Below are positions 1 through 10,275 of a stretch of 64,000 nt of DNA, in pieces (the first letter of the stretch is position 1; each line of letters begins with the position of its first letter). Origin of the DNA: Ochotona curzoniae. Its lineage: Eukaryota > Chordata > Mammalia > Lagomorpha > Ochotonidae. Location of the stretch: positions 25,262,001-25,326,000 of the forward strand of contig NW_024464918.1 in assembly GCF_017591425.1 (NCBI RefSeq), read 5' to 3'. The position numbers and the translations under genes were made by a program. The notes under the pieces are model-generated. The model saw nothing but the letters and a program-made list of their open reading frames with translations. It made no database searches and was not told the origin of the DNA.

Positions 1-639
1 ACTTGTTTGTGCATTTTTTTCTCTACTTTGGAATTTGCAGTATTTGCTTTCATTTTCTGAATCTTACTATAAAGAGGCAGATGCACAGATCCTCACTTAG
101 GAAAAACCCACTTTCTCTGTGGTAAGAGATATGGGGGCACACAATTCTTTCAAGGGAGGAAGGAAGAAGATCCTTAGGTTAAATGCAGAGACAGAGAAAC
201 AGGAGATAGAAACAGGAAGATACAGGAGATAGAAACAGGAGATAGAGCACTTCCTGCATGGTGGTGTGGTGCCGGGATGAGACAAGGAAGGTGGCAGCCA
301 CAGCAGGAGGTGGGCACGCCAATCTGCAGGAATCTGCTCCTCTGTTCTCTTACTGCCTGTGCATGTCACCTCCACAAGATAGAGATCCCTGAAATAATAA
401 TTTGTGCTGAGCTTCATTCTACCTCCATTGCAGTAAATTCTTTGTACGTCAGAGCCAGTTTCCAACTCTGGAAGCATTGCAACAGATTCTAATCCAGAAA
501 GCACTGCAGAGAGAAAATATAATTAGACCAGCTCCAATCAGGTAGTCACACCTGCGTTAACTAGGATCGAAAGGACAAGTGGGGCCCTGAAGAAACTGAA
601 CAGAAGTTCTCAAAGAGAGGAGGGCTAAAGGAATCCTGG
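1..639. other. Single-copy DNA with a short purine minisatellite
   Basis: I recognise no repeat family or gene here. At about 200-246 the unit AGGAGATAGAAAC recurs about three times in imperfect tandem. Reading frames on both strands (97-504 minus, 277-492 plus) overlap each other and show no splice signals, domain or compositional sign of coding. Confidence 0.5.
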
Positions 640-760
640 AGTTTATCTGGCTTAAGGGAAAGCAGCTTAGCCTCTGTGTGTCTCAGCTTGTCAGTAATGG
701 ATTGCACTTACTGCTTACTATGAACATCACCTGTAACACGCTAGATGAGTAAATGATGCT
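640..760 (+). repeat. MIR SINE fragment
   Basis: The segment follows the MIR core and 3' half: CTTAGCCTCTGTGTGTCTCA, then a stretch matching the TAATGG...CACTTAC...GATGAGTAAATGATG order of the consensus. The head is missing. This is an ancient mammalian SINE and strongly diverged. Confidence 0.55.
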
Positions 761-1739
761 GGGATCTGAATCCAGAGTAAGTTTAAGATAAATCACTTAT
801 GAAGCTATCAAAAGGTCAAGTTGGATATTGAAACATGATAATAAGAATGTATACTTTCAGCATAAGTATGGTGACACTCTTTCTCAATTTGTTGGCAATG
901 TGGTTCTTGTAAAGCCTTCAGTGCGAGACGCCCTGCTGGAAAGCTGGAACAGGATGTGGGGAGCCAGTAAGTAGCTCTTGGCAACATCCCAGCATCACAG
1001 TGACAATGATTTTTTAAAATGGCACTCCACAGGGTCTTAAACGTGGGAAATTATGTTTACTAGTTCTTTCTGTATCAAAGTACCTAGAGGCAAGCAGTTC
1101 CTGGTATTAGTGGTCCAGTGATGTCATGGCTGGTATCTCTGAAACTCTTTCGACTTTTTACTGACTCATAGCTGCCAGATGGTTATCAGAACTCCAGACA
1201 TCCCATCAACTCCATGTTCAGGCAGAAAGAGGAGGTGGAAGAGTGCTACTAGATTGATCTGTCCGTGTGTTAGGGAAACAGAAACTTTTCCCTGAAAGAA
1301 TTCCAAGAAGGCTTTGCTACTATCTCATTCATATCACTTGTGTCTCCTGGTCATCTTCAGCTACAACTGAGATGGGCAGACGGCAGGCAGGAAAAAAAGA
1401 TTCAATCATTGTCACATTTGGGTCCGTGACCATAGTCATTTCCTTTTCTTGGATTGTAAAGTTGAAACTCTGAGCCGCTTAATCAAGAGTCCACCTATGC
1501 CTGAATCAAGCAGCTTTTGACAATGTACAAAACTGTGTAAGATTCATTAGTGTCAAAAAATGTTCATAGCAAGCACCATATGACTGTACCCAGCTAGAAA
1601 ATGAAGCCTCACAAATGCAGATGAAGTCTCCCATAGTTCCCTGCTCTGGTGCACTTGCTTATGCCGGCCCCCCTGTTCTGGATGCTGCCTCTCTCATTTC
1701 CACCGGTATCTTCCCTCTCTGTGGTTATTTTCACAATAT
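761..1739. other. Single-copy stretch, nothing recognised
   Basis: I see no repeat family, RNA gene or exon with paired splice signals. A 68-codon frame at 1267-1473 has no recognisable domain and is within chance expectation. The 3' end (about 1640-1740) may be the diverged edge of the L1 fragment that follows. Confidence 0.4.
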
Positions 1740-2350
1740 TGCAAATCACACTGCCGCTTAGCCCTCTTCAACTGGCTTCTTTTACTTAAATATGATTTTT
1801 GAGGATTATTCATATTTGATCTGTTTCATTCATAAGTGTCGCTGTGATGATTTTAACAGTTTGTTCGTCCATTCTTTCATCAATAGACAGATATTTTTTC
1901 TCAAGTTCCTTGCCATTAAAACATGCCCCAATAAACTTCTTGTACATTCCAACTTCTTCATACAGAAAATAATTTCTCTAAGGCATACACCCAAAAGCGG
2001 AATTGCTGCATCAAACGCTGCTCATTTGTTAGTTTTATAGAATACTGCCAAATGGCTCTCCAAAGTGATTTATTATCCACCCACCAAACTGCGTCACTGC
2101 TGTAATTGCTCCACTTTCTGCTGGACCCTTGGTATAGTTAGACTTTTTAGAGCTTGACAATGTCACGGATGTCAAAGGTGCTCCGTTGTCATTTTAATCT
2201 ACATTTCCATGATTACTAGTAAAACTGAACATTATATTAGATGCTTTTGGCCATTTGGCTTTCATCATTCATTAATTTCCTGTTGTATCATTTGTCTGTT
2301 TTCTAGTGGGTTTTCTGTCTTTTTCTTATCATTCCTATCTTTTTGTGCCT
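1740..2350 (-). repeat. Old L1M/L1ME LINE fragment (antisense on the + strand)
   Basis: The + strand carries the reverse complement of ancient L1 3' sequence. It reads like 'tgaTTTtaacag..tTTGTTCgTCCATTC..', then a diverged 'ggcATAcACCCAaAAGcGGAATTGCTG', then 'CTGCCAAATgGCTCTCCAAAGTG', in the order of the old L1 ORF2/3' UTR boundary. No open frame survives. Confidence 0.75.
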
Positions 2351-2397
2351 GATTCCCCCTATATGAACATTCCAAGTCAAGGATCATGACCTCCCCC

Positions 2398-2520
2398 TTT
2401 CATTCATTTGTATTCACCGAATGCCTAGTATGTACTACACACTGGGGAGGCATCAAACATTCAAGGCAAGGGCTCTGGAGCTGTTATTTTGTCTTAGAGT
2501 GTTTGAAAATACCTAGTAAC
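2398..2520 (-). repeat. L2 LINE 3' fragment
   Basis: CATTCATTTGTATTCACCGA followed by ATGCCTAGTATGTACTACACACTGG is the complement of the L2 3' end (TTGAATGAATGA, preceded by the tract around 'gcctggcacatagtaggc'). Confidence 0.65.
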
Positions 2521-2644
2521 ATTAAAAAGATTTGTTGAAGGAATGAGCAACAAATAAATAAGGTTCTCAATAAATCTGAAAGCAGTCAAACTTATTTTGA
2601 GGAACAAGTAAATATAAGCAGGTGAAAGCTGTATGCAAAGAGGT

Positions 2645-2653
2645 TCTGACATA
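2645..2653 (+). repeat. Candidate target-site duplication, left copy (L1 at 2654-3740)
   Basis: TCTGACATA abuts the left end of the inverted L1 and recurs exactly at 3741-3749, just past the A-rich tail. At nine bases it is short, but it lies at the two ends predicted from the L1 homology. Confidence 0.55.
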
Positions 2654-3740
2654 TCCACTTCTCTTTTGACAGGCCTTGTTTGTTTGACAGGTTTGTTTGC
2701 ATGCCTTTGCCATTATAGGTTGTGCTGCTGTAAATCTAGGGTTACAGATCCCTTTCTCATATGCAGATTTCATTTCCTTTGGATAGATACCCAGAAGTGG
2801 TAGCTGGGTCATAGCTGGGTCATATAACAGATCAATTTTCTTTTCTCTTTGTACTTTACATACTGATTTCCATAGTGGTTGTACTAGCCTACACTCCCAC
2901 CAACAGTGAAGGACACCTTTCTCCATACATCCATGTCAGCAGGTGGGGTCAGTATATCTACTCCAGGGAATACTACTCAAACACTAAAAAGAATGAAATT
3001 CTACCCGTTGCAAGAAAATGGTCCCATCTAGAGGCCATCCTGCTCAGTGAAATAAGTCAAATGCTGAAGGACAAATACCATATCTTTTTTCTGATATAAG
3101 GCAACCTTCATGCAAAATACAAGGTTAATAGCCCTTTCAGTACTGTTTTTGCTGCATCTCAGGGGTTTTGAAATTTTTGTCTTTGTTTTCGTTCATTCAA
3201 AATCGTTTTTTCTTATTAATTTCCTTACTGATTCATAGGTCACACAGTGGTACCATTTGCTTAAAAAAGGTTTTTTGCTTTCTTTTTCATTTCTTAAGCA
3301 ACACATTGGTCACTCAGTAACGTAATTTGATTTCATGCTGTTGTTAATTTTCTATTTTTTTTTCCTGTGGTTGATTTTGTTTTATGGCTTCTTATTTAAG
3401 GGGATGTATAATGACTGTGTAATAGAGACTGGCATTCCCAGATGTGAAGTTCCAATGCAGTATGCGTCTCTGCTTCCAAATCAAAGATGGACCCTCCAGT
3501 GAGACTGATAAATATATCTTGACAATAATAGGATGTTGGACTCTGCCATTGTCCATATCTACAATGTCAGGATACACTTAAATAACAGAATGATGGACTT
3601 ACAACTATTTATTAAGGACTATACTATCATAATTAATATAGGGAAAATCAGTGGGGGGGGCAATGAAGGGGCAAGGAAATTCCAGAGTCTTTGGAATTGC
3701 ATCATAAAATAATAAAATAAATAAATTTAATAAAAATATG
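2654..3740 (+). mobile_element. 5'-truncated and 5'-inverted lagomorph L1 with a complete-looking 3' UTR
   Basis: Two parts are joined head to head. At 2654-2948 the + strand is antisense to the end of L1 ORF2 ('atacCCAGaAGTGGtaGCTGGgTCAta', 'TCCCACCAACAGTG'). At about 2949-3110 it switches to sense ORF2 ('GGGAATACTACTCA', 'AAAAAGAATGAAATTCTACC', 'CAGTGAAATAAGTCAAATGC'). It continues into a T-rich 3' UTR, a block shared with 14125-14474 and 26529-26750, a G8 polypurine tract at about 3653-3660 and an A-rich AATAAA-like tail. The inverted piece ends in ORF2 close to where the sense piece begins, which is the twin-priming arrangement. The frame is broken and the copy is dead. Confidence 0.85.
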
Positions 3741-3749
3741 TCTGACATA
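3741..3749 (+). repeat. Candidate target-site duplication, right copy
   Basis: Exact repeat of TCTGACATA from 2645-2653, directly after the L1 tail. Confidence 0.55.
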
Positions 3750-4477
3750 ACAAACTCTTCTTTGTAACTAAAAAATAAACAGATGAGTGCCCCATCATTG
3801 GAGTATTCAAGCATAGCCCTATTGCTTGAGGCCTGCTGTATAGGGAATGGAGCGTTAGGTAAGGGGGTGGACTAGTTAAATTCTCCTCTATTTCCTGAGC
3901 CTTAACAAAAGGCGACATGTCATTTTGATTAACATAAGGTCCCACTTTTTCAAAAATTTCTCATTCTTATGTATAAAATTCACATCTGCTCATCTGATGA
4001 CATTTAAAATGCCCATAATTGCTTACCAAATGCCATAAGTCTCTTTCTTAAAGTCTGTGGTTAGTTTCTTAAATCCTTTTTCTCACAGCCTTTTCATTTT
4101 ACATAACCCTTCACATTATGATGGAAAGGGCTCCACTTCTATTTCACGTAAATGGCCTTCTTTGTTGTGCTATCATGCTTGGAAAAACTGAGGAAGGACT
4201 TCTTCCTATCCCAATGCTCTCTCTAAGAAACAAGACAACTGTTTTGAAGCTAGCTCCTCCACTACCGTATTTGCCCCTGAAACGTAGAAGCATACAGCTT
4301 TGAATTAGGTTCTCCATCTCTAGGACAACTTATTTATAAACAGGAAGAGACTCAGAATCTTATTTAACTAAATCTGGCACCTGATATTGTACAGCACTAA
4401 AGAATCAAAGAGCAATCCTCTTTCACCTTCTGAATGAGTACCTTGTTGATACATCATAGGTTACTATATGGCCACTT
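3750..4477. other. Single-copy stretch, nothing recognised
   Basis: AT-rich sequence without recognised repeats. Frames at 3727-3945 (minus) and 4118-4303 (plus) lack domains and splice context. Confidence 0.4.
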
Positions 4478-5330
4478 AAGCAATCAGTAAACATTTGTTG
4501 AGTGCTTGCTAGGAATGTGACACTGTGCTAAAGTCAGGACCCGGCATGCTATGTAAGAGATAGAGTCTCTGCTTTTCAGGAACTTGGGACCTCAACAGGG
4601 AAAGAGAGCATGGGGACACAGAAAACAAAGACAATGTAACACACATGAATAGAAGCCAGAGCGGGAATCAAGAAGTACTTTTGCAACGAAGACTACCCAG
4701 AATGACACCCTGAGTTCTGGAACACAGGTTTAGATGGTTGATTGCAATGCCACTTGCAGAGAAACACAACAAGGCACATGATTAAAAATGATGAAGTGAC
4801 AGATAACTACAGATCATGAGCTAAGGGCATCACAGAAGGAGGGAAGTGAAATACAAGAATTCAAGTGAGTTTAAGAGTTGGATATAGGAGATTACAACTC
4901 AGGAAATGGCTAGGATGGAGATAAAAATTTATGAGTCATTTGCACATCAGTGAGAAATTAGAGGAGAAAGCATAGGGCCCAATCTGTAGAAACACTTAAC
5001 GACTGGATAGAGAAGAACAGTTGGAATCACAGAGACCGAAAAGAGACAAAAAGGCAGTGTTGCTGAGAGGTTAAGCAAATAGGGACAGAAGGAGGACTGT
5101 TTACTTCCAATCGGGTAGCTGGGAAACCATTCGGTGCAGAGGTCAGAGCCCAGGCTGATAGTACAGGAATGGGGTAGAGGGATGGTGTTCAGGAGGAGGA
5201 AAGGCTGCCAGGTAGGGGAATAATACTCCCCACAATCCAAAGAGTAAAGTAGTAGACTGGGCATGCTATTTGTTGGAATAGAAATTTACTATGTCAGAAG
5301 CTTCTGGAAGGAGGCATCAAAGAGAAAGCC
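4478..5330 (-). repeat. L2 LINE, decayed (antisense on the + strand)
   Basis: It begins with the complement of the L2 3' end (CAGTAAACATTTGTTGAGTG). It later shows 'GAGTTGGATATAGGAGAT..AACTCAGG' and 'AGATAAAAATTTATGAGTCATTTGCACATCAG', the complement of the region around the L2 reverse-transcriptase YADD motif. 'GTTGCTGAGAGGTTAAGCAAATAGGGACAG' is the complement of the preceding RT block. The 105-codon minus frame at 4947-5264 is a remnant of this ORF with no intact catalytic motif. Confidence 0.7.
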
Positions 5331-6127
5331 TGGGCCAGAAAGGCCTTCAGTGTCTGGCAAATAACTTGAATTTTCCTCTTCAACAAAGAAGTCGTCTGTG
5401 GCTTCCTAGCCTAGAAGTGACTGTGTGAGGCCGTGAGAAAGGCATTATGGTTATGGGAGATGTGATCCTTCTTGATAAATGGGTGGGGACCCACTTCAGA
5501 AACACAGATGCAAGCCGAGATTCCACAGCAAAGGACAAAAACATGCTTTCAAACAGGCGGATTTGTTTCTTCATCCTCTAAGATGGCGGGTGAGAAACCC
5601 TCCTTTAAGGGGTAGCTGCTATTTAGAGGTGTTATTTATCACAATAACCATGGACCCAGGGGAAGAGTAGAGAACTAGACCCACTAGGCAGAAAGTGGGG
5701 AAGTAGCAACTGCTTAGCTTCTCTAATTTCTGGCTTGGTGAGTTACATAAGGATGAGCTGTAGCAAGTCCAAGGAGTAGAGCTGCCTCCAGAACTTGCAT
5801 GAATTTTACGAGTGCAAGGTCCCTGCTTGCTTGGTATACTCATGGCCCTCTGGGCATGAGGGCAGAAATTCACACGTGTATGCTTTAGAAATACTATGGC
5901 TTGACCCTCTCTGCCTCCACCTCCTGCATGTGGCTGGGAACTCAGAGACAAGCATGATGTAGAGCTCAAAGGAGTGGGGGTGGTTCTTGACAGCAAGATA
6001 AGGGTGCAAGAGAAGTCAACAGAATTAGTAGAAGAGGGACGAGAAGAATGAGAGGAACCAACAAGGACATGGATTCCTCTTTAGGTACCTCTTGTTCTCT
6101 CCCACCGCTCAGACAAGGAGGATGTTA
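5331..6127. other. Mostly unassigned stretch, possible second L2 remnant at its left edge
   Basis: About 5330-5480 has an L2-like word order ('AAGGCCTTcagtgtctgGcaaataACTTGAATTTTcCTCTtcAaca'), but it is too diverged to call firmly. The rest is single-copy. An isolated AAGATGGCGG (YY1-type motif) lies near 5580. The 125-codon minus frame at 5619-5996 has no recognisable domain. Confidence 0.35.
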
Positions 6128-6910
6128 TTCCTTCCTTCATTCATTGATTGAGACCTCAGCACTCACCCAGGTACTCAGGATGGCTCAGCCAACAACCCAG
6201 ATTCTACCCTGTGTTCCCACAGCTTGGAGCTGAGCAGCAGAGACAGAGGAGTGGGAAGCAGTCACAAGCTAAAGTGTGCATTTGCACATCAGCTGAGTAC
6301 AGCAAAGGACTACTGCAAGTAATCAAAACTAGCAGATCCCATCTGGACACTAAGAGTGACTAGGGCAGGGCTGATAGAGATGGCACATTGTAAGGTGGTT
6401 AGGAACTTCAAGTAAGAAGGACTGGGAAAAGTCAGGAAAACATTAAAAAAAAAAAAAAAAAAAGGCCCTAATGCCTGAAATAGACTAGAGCATGGGCCAT
6501 GTTGTTAACAGGGAACAAACAACACAACCACACCCTTCTTGACAAAGATTTTGACAGTTATCCTTAAAGCAATAGGGAGCCAAGGAATGTCTTTCAGCAA
6601 GGAGTAGTCGGACTAGATGCATAGTTGAATCATCACTAACAACAATATAAGTAGTAGGACTCTAGCATTCTATACAAGTTAGGGTTGAGGAACTGCTTCC
6701 CAACCCTCCCGTCCACAGGATTTATCTGTGACTCTAGCCCTGTACTTTTGCCAGGGTCATTGGATTGCTTGGCTGCTGCAGAAGGAGGAGGAAGAGGGAG
6801 CCGGCAGATGTTCCCTGGAGCAGCGGCCAAGAGAAAGCTGCTCTCAAGCAGCTGGCAGAAACTTAGAAATGCAAGAGTCAGATAAGGGCGTCTTGGAACT
6901 GTGTGGAGGT
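6128..6910 (-). repeat. L2 LINE, decayed, with a 19-A insertion
   Basis: TTCCTTCATTCATTGATTGA opens the complement of the L2 3' terminus. Further on, 'AGCAATAGGGAGCCAAGGAATG' and 'CAGCAAGGAGTAGTCGGACTAGATG' follow the L2 antisense order. The A run at 6445-6463 interrupts it. Confidence 0.55.
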
Positions 6911-7247
6911 TAGTCTAGCCTACTTCACAGTGATAGGCATGGGGAAATACCCACGATCCACTGGGCAATGGAAAAAGCCAGGGATAAGGCAGGGGAAATA
7001 GCAGCCAGTAGCATGGGTTCCCTGCCTGCATGAATATATCTGTGTGGGAGAGAAGTCTGAAAGGCAACTCACAGACCCTGTTAACAGACCCTAACTCTGC
7101 ACAGTGGGACTAGGGCAATGTTTTGTTCTTTCTACCATACTGGATTTTCTAATTTCCCCCAGTAATCCTGCGACAGTCACTGAGTGAGAAAGAAGGCATC
7201 TTCATCACTTTACTGGAGATCCAGCTGGGGTTGGTTTTGTCCTTCTT
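6911..7247. other. Single-copy stretch, nothing recognised
   Basis: No repeat family, RNA gene or exon signal seen. Confidence 0.4.
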
Positions 7248-7263
7248 GATCTTTGTGTTTCTT
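7248..7263 (+). repeat. Target-site duplication, left copy (CSINE 7264-7589)
   Basis: GATCTTTGTGTTTCTT, repeated without mismatch at 7590-7605. Confidence 0.92.
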
Positions 7264-7589
7264 TATAAAGATTTATTTTTATTATTTTTTTCATTGGAAA
7301 GGCGGATATACAGAGAGGAGAGACAGAGAGGAAGATCTTCCGTCTGATGATTCACTCCCCAAGTGAACACAACGGCCGATGCTATACCGTTCCGAAGCCA
7401 GGAGCCTCTTCCGGGTCTCCCACGCGGGTGCAGGGTCCCAAAGCTTTGGGCCGTCCTCGACTGCTTTCCCAGGCCACAGGCAGGGAGCTGGAAGGGAAGC
7501 GGGGCTGCCGGGATTAGAACCGGCGCCCATATGGGATCCCAGGTGTGCAAGGCGAGGACCTTAACCACTTGCGCCACCGCGCCGGGCCC
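7264..7589 (-). mobile_element. CSINE (lagomorph C-repeat), the best-preserved copy in the window
   Basis: On the minus strand it has a tRNA-like, CpG-rich head (GGCCCGGCGCGGTGGCGCAA). The body contains 'GGGATCCCATATGGGCGCCGG', 'CAGCTCCCTGCCTGTGGCCT', 'AAGCAGTCGAGGACGGCCC' and 'GGGAGACCCGG'. A CT-rich run then leads to the tail AATAAAAATAAATCTTTAT. Retention of many CpGs and perfect duplications of the target indicate a recent insertion. It is nonautonomous and depends on L1 enzymes. The internal RNA polymerase III A/B boxes expected in the tRNA-like head look largely preserved. Confidence 0.95.
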
Positions 7590-7605
7590 GATCTTTGTGT
7601 TTCTT
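7590..7605 (+). repeat. Target-site duplication, right copy
   Basis: Perfect 16-of-16 copy of 7248-7263. Confidence 0.92.
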
Positions 7606-8415
7606 AACACCCCAGATCAGCATCCATTCTGCATGCAGTGATCTAAACAAGGAAATTCAGCCCTATTCTCCCATCTTCTCAGGTTCTCAGCTACACTGTA
7701 GAGGGACCAAGAAGGGGAGCTCATTTAGTCTTATCTTCAGCTAACCAGTATTTACTGAGCAGTTCTCTCTCTCCAACAGAGATTAGAGGAGAAGGGGCCT
7801 GGGCTGCTGTGGTCCTTTATGCCTTTACCTTTCTATGTATCACACTCTGACTCTGGAGGCTGGGCAAAGCCAGTGAGCCTTACGTTTATGAGGCTGTATA
7901 TTCAGTTGGCCCTGGGGGTGCTAATTTTCAGAATTGGCTCAGTAGAAAACTATCATAGATGAGAAGCATGAGCCCAGATGCCCTGTCCTACGTGGCATAT
8001 AGACTCTCCTTGTGGACTAGGAAGCATTCAAAATGCAACTTGATGTACAGTTTAGGAATCTTCCCATAGCTGATGAAAAAGAATTCCTACAACAACAACA
8101 AAAAAATTTTCAGCACAGAACTGAGTCTCATTGGCATTAAGTCATGTGCCAATCTCTCCATCGTCACTCTCCTAAGAGGGTAATTAGCTAGGTGCGGGTC
8201 AGGTACCAAGCCCTGGAGCTCAGAGGAGGGACTGTACTCCCCTGAAAGCTCAGAAGGAATGTGAGATATGAATGCTTCTCAAAAAATGAAATTGGAGTGG
8301 TGCTATCATCAGATAAGGGAAAGGATGCCATCAGGCTCAAACAATAGATGTCCACATAGCAAATGGCCTCTGCTAAGGCATTCTGGAAGCATTTGGTTCC
8401 ACATGTGTCCTAAGA
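7606..8415. other. Single-copy stretch, nothing recognised
   Basis: No repeat, RNA gene or supported exon seen. Confidence 0.4.
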
Positions 8416-8510
8416 CACACCATGGTAGAGTGGGTGGGATATTGGGTTTGGACAGAAGAGATTAGGGTTCTAGACTCACCATTTCTCCTGCTTCTAGTCT
8501 GTCTCCTAAT
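8416..8510 (+). repeat. MIR SINE fragment (5' half)
   Basis: 'CCATGGTAGAGTGGGTGGGATATTGGGTTTGGA' followed by 'TTAGGGTTCTAGACTCACC' follows the order of the MIR tRNA-like head and start of the core. Diverged and truncated. Confidence 0.5.
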
Positions 8511-8729
8511 CCGTTTTCTATAGGTTTCCCATAGTGAAGCAACATACAGATCTAGGACTGTCCTGTTTGGAAGTCCTTACTGCACCCACATGCCCCTGTG
8601 TTCTACCCCCACTGTTTACAGGATGAAATCCAAGGCCCCTAAATGGGACATAAAGCCTGCTGCCTGCTGTTTGAAGTGGTGTCGTGTCACATAGTCAGCC
8701 CAGCCACACTTATGTGCTGAGTTCCCTGT

Positions 8730-8784
<55 letters not shown>

Positions 8785-9145
8785 CCTGCTTTCAGGTCTT
8801 TCCCTGCTTATCCCTGGGGCATCCCCTGCCTTGCTTTGCCCAGTTCTTATCACACTGATTCCTTCTCATCCGTTACAACTGGGCTAGACATCTCCAAGAC
8901 ACCCTCTGCTCTGTCCCCACCCCACCCTCTCCTGAATTGTGACCTTCCCATAGGACAATAATGCCCTCAGCACAACTTTACCTTTGTACTTACTCTTCCT
9001 AATTAGCTATTTGTAATTACATCCCACAAAGTAATTATAAGGGGAATTCATATCTAAATTACATGTGCAACCTCAAATGCTGGCACACTCCTTTGCCCCA
9101 AGTACATTCTGGTTAAACGTTTATTGAACTGAGCATCTTTGACTT
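8511..9145 (+). repeat. L2 LINE, 3' region
   Basis: 'ACAGGATGAAATCCAAGGCCCC' and the following segment match the L2 ORF2 C-terminal/3' region in sense. The element ends near 'ACATTCTGGTTAAACGTTTATTGAACTGA', where L2 has its CTCAATAAATATTTGTTGAA terminus. A long CA microsatellite lies inside it. Confidence 0.65.
8733..8783 (+). repeat. (AC)n microsatellite, about 25 uninterrupted units
   Basis: Pure AC dinucleotide run of about 51 bases. This length is usually polymorphic in mammals. Confidence 0.98.
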
Positions 9146-9429
9146 CAATTCCCGTAGATATAAGACTGTTGACTACAGGAGATCATGAGATTCCCTCCAG
9201 TTCTGGAAGATCAAATATCAGACTGTTTCTTATCATTTGATTGCAATGCCAGGATGTAATAAAATGCAGAGATAGTATTTTTGATTCGGGGAGTCGGAAA
9301 ATCAGAGTAATTCCTAACTAAAAAGCAACAACTTAGAAAAAACTGGGCAGCCCCAAGTTTAGTGTAGTAAAAATTAAAAAAAAAAAAGGAAGGGTGAACA
9401 TTTGGCCTAGACTTTAACAGTCTGCTTAA

Positions 9430-9700
9430 AATATCCATCCCCCTGCAGAAATGCTCCACTTCCGATTCCAGCTCATAAGCACCCTGGGAGACAGCACTGA
9501 TGGCTCAAATATTGGGTCCCTGCCGCACATGTGAGAGAGCCAAATGAAGTTCCTGGCACCTAGCTTCAGCCTAGCCCAGCCCTAGCTATTGTGAGCACTC
9601 GGGAAGTGAAGTGGCGAACGGATCACTCTGAATCTCTTGCTGTCACTCTTTCTCTGCTTTTTAAATAAATGGAAAGTAAATAAATAATTTAAACTTTTTA
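9430..9700 (+). repeat. CSINE, older subfamily, head missing
   Basis: 'CCACTTCCGATTCCAGCTC..AGCACCCTGGGAGACAGC', '..GATGGCTCAAATATTGGGTCC', 'TTCAGCCTAGCCCAGCCCTA' and an A-rich AAATAAA tail. This is the older C-repeat body with the 'GATGGCTCAAGT' block, which the young copies lack. Confidence 0.8.
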
Positions 9701-9989
9701 CAAAAAGAACCAGAGTTAGTTTTATTTCCTGTGAAAAGTTCACCATGAAGGTGTTTCACCACAGAGGAAACACCTACCAGTGATGTGGTACCGAAAGCCA
9801 AGACCAAGCGTATCGACTTCTCTACTGCCATTTACCTGATACAGGAAGAGTCAAGTAAAATATGTCTATCATCCAGTGGGTGTAGCCATCTCAATAGATT
9901 CACACCATGCAAGCAATTCAACCTGGAAAACCTCTAAAACAGCTTCTGCTAAGAGAAGGACAGAAACGTAAAATGAAAAATAAAGGACT
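9701..9989 (+). other. Unassigned island between two CSINEs
   Basis: The segment is free of recognised repeats and has a more balanced composition than its flanks. It ends in an A-rich AAAATGAAAAATAAA, which could be a retrocopy tail. Short open stretches exist in two frames, but neither matches a protein I can name. It could be a decayed processed pseudogene or plain unique DNA. Confidence 0.25.
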
Positions 9990-10275
9990 CGCAGTTAACT
10001 TAGCAGTTGATATCTGAGTCCCACATCGAGTGCCTGAGTTGGAGTTCTGGCTCCTCTCCTGGTGCTAGTTTTCAGCTAATACCAATGCTGGAAGGCAGCA
10101 CGTGATGGCTCTAGCAACTGCACCTCTGACACTCACATGGAAGAACTGAATTATGTTCCTTGATCCTACCTTGCACAGACCTGGCTATTCCAAGTATTTG
10201 GAGAAAGGTGATCCACAGAATGGAGTGTTCTGGTGTGTATGTATGTACGTATGTTTCTCAAATAAATAATTTTAG
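9990..10275 (+). repeat. CSINE, older subfamily
   Basis: Order 'GTTAACTTAGCAGTTGATAT', 'CCTGAGTTGGAGTTCTGGCTCC', 'AGCTAATACCAATGCTGGAAGGCAGCA', 'TGATGGCTC' and a final CTCAAATAAATAATTTTA tail. A short TGTA/TACG simple repeat (10233-10256) has grown in the 3' pyrimidine region. Confidence 0.75.

Noticed and set aside
5619..5996. 125-codon minus frame
   Set aside because: No domain, overlapping frames, no conservation evidence available.
7564..7589. tRNA gene in the CSINE head
   Set aside because: The head is tRNA-derived but no full cloverleaf or terminator follows. It is the SINE promoter.
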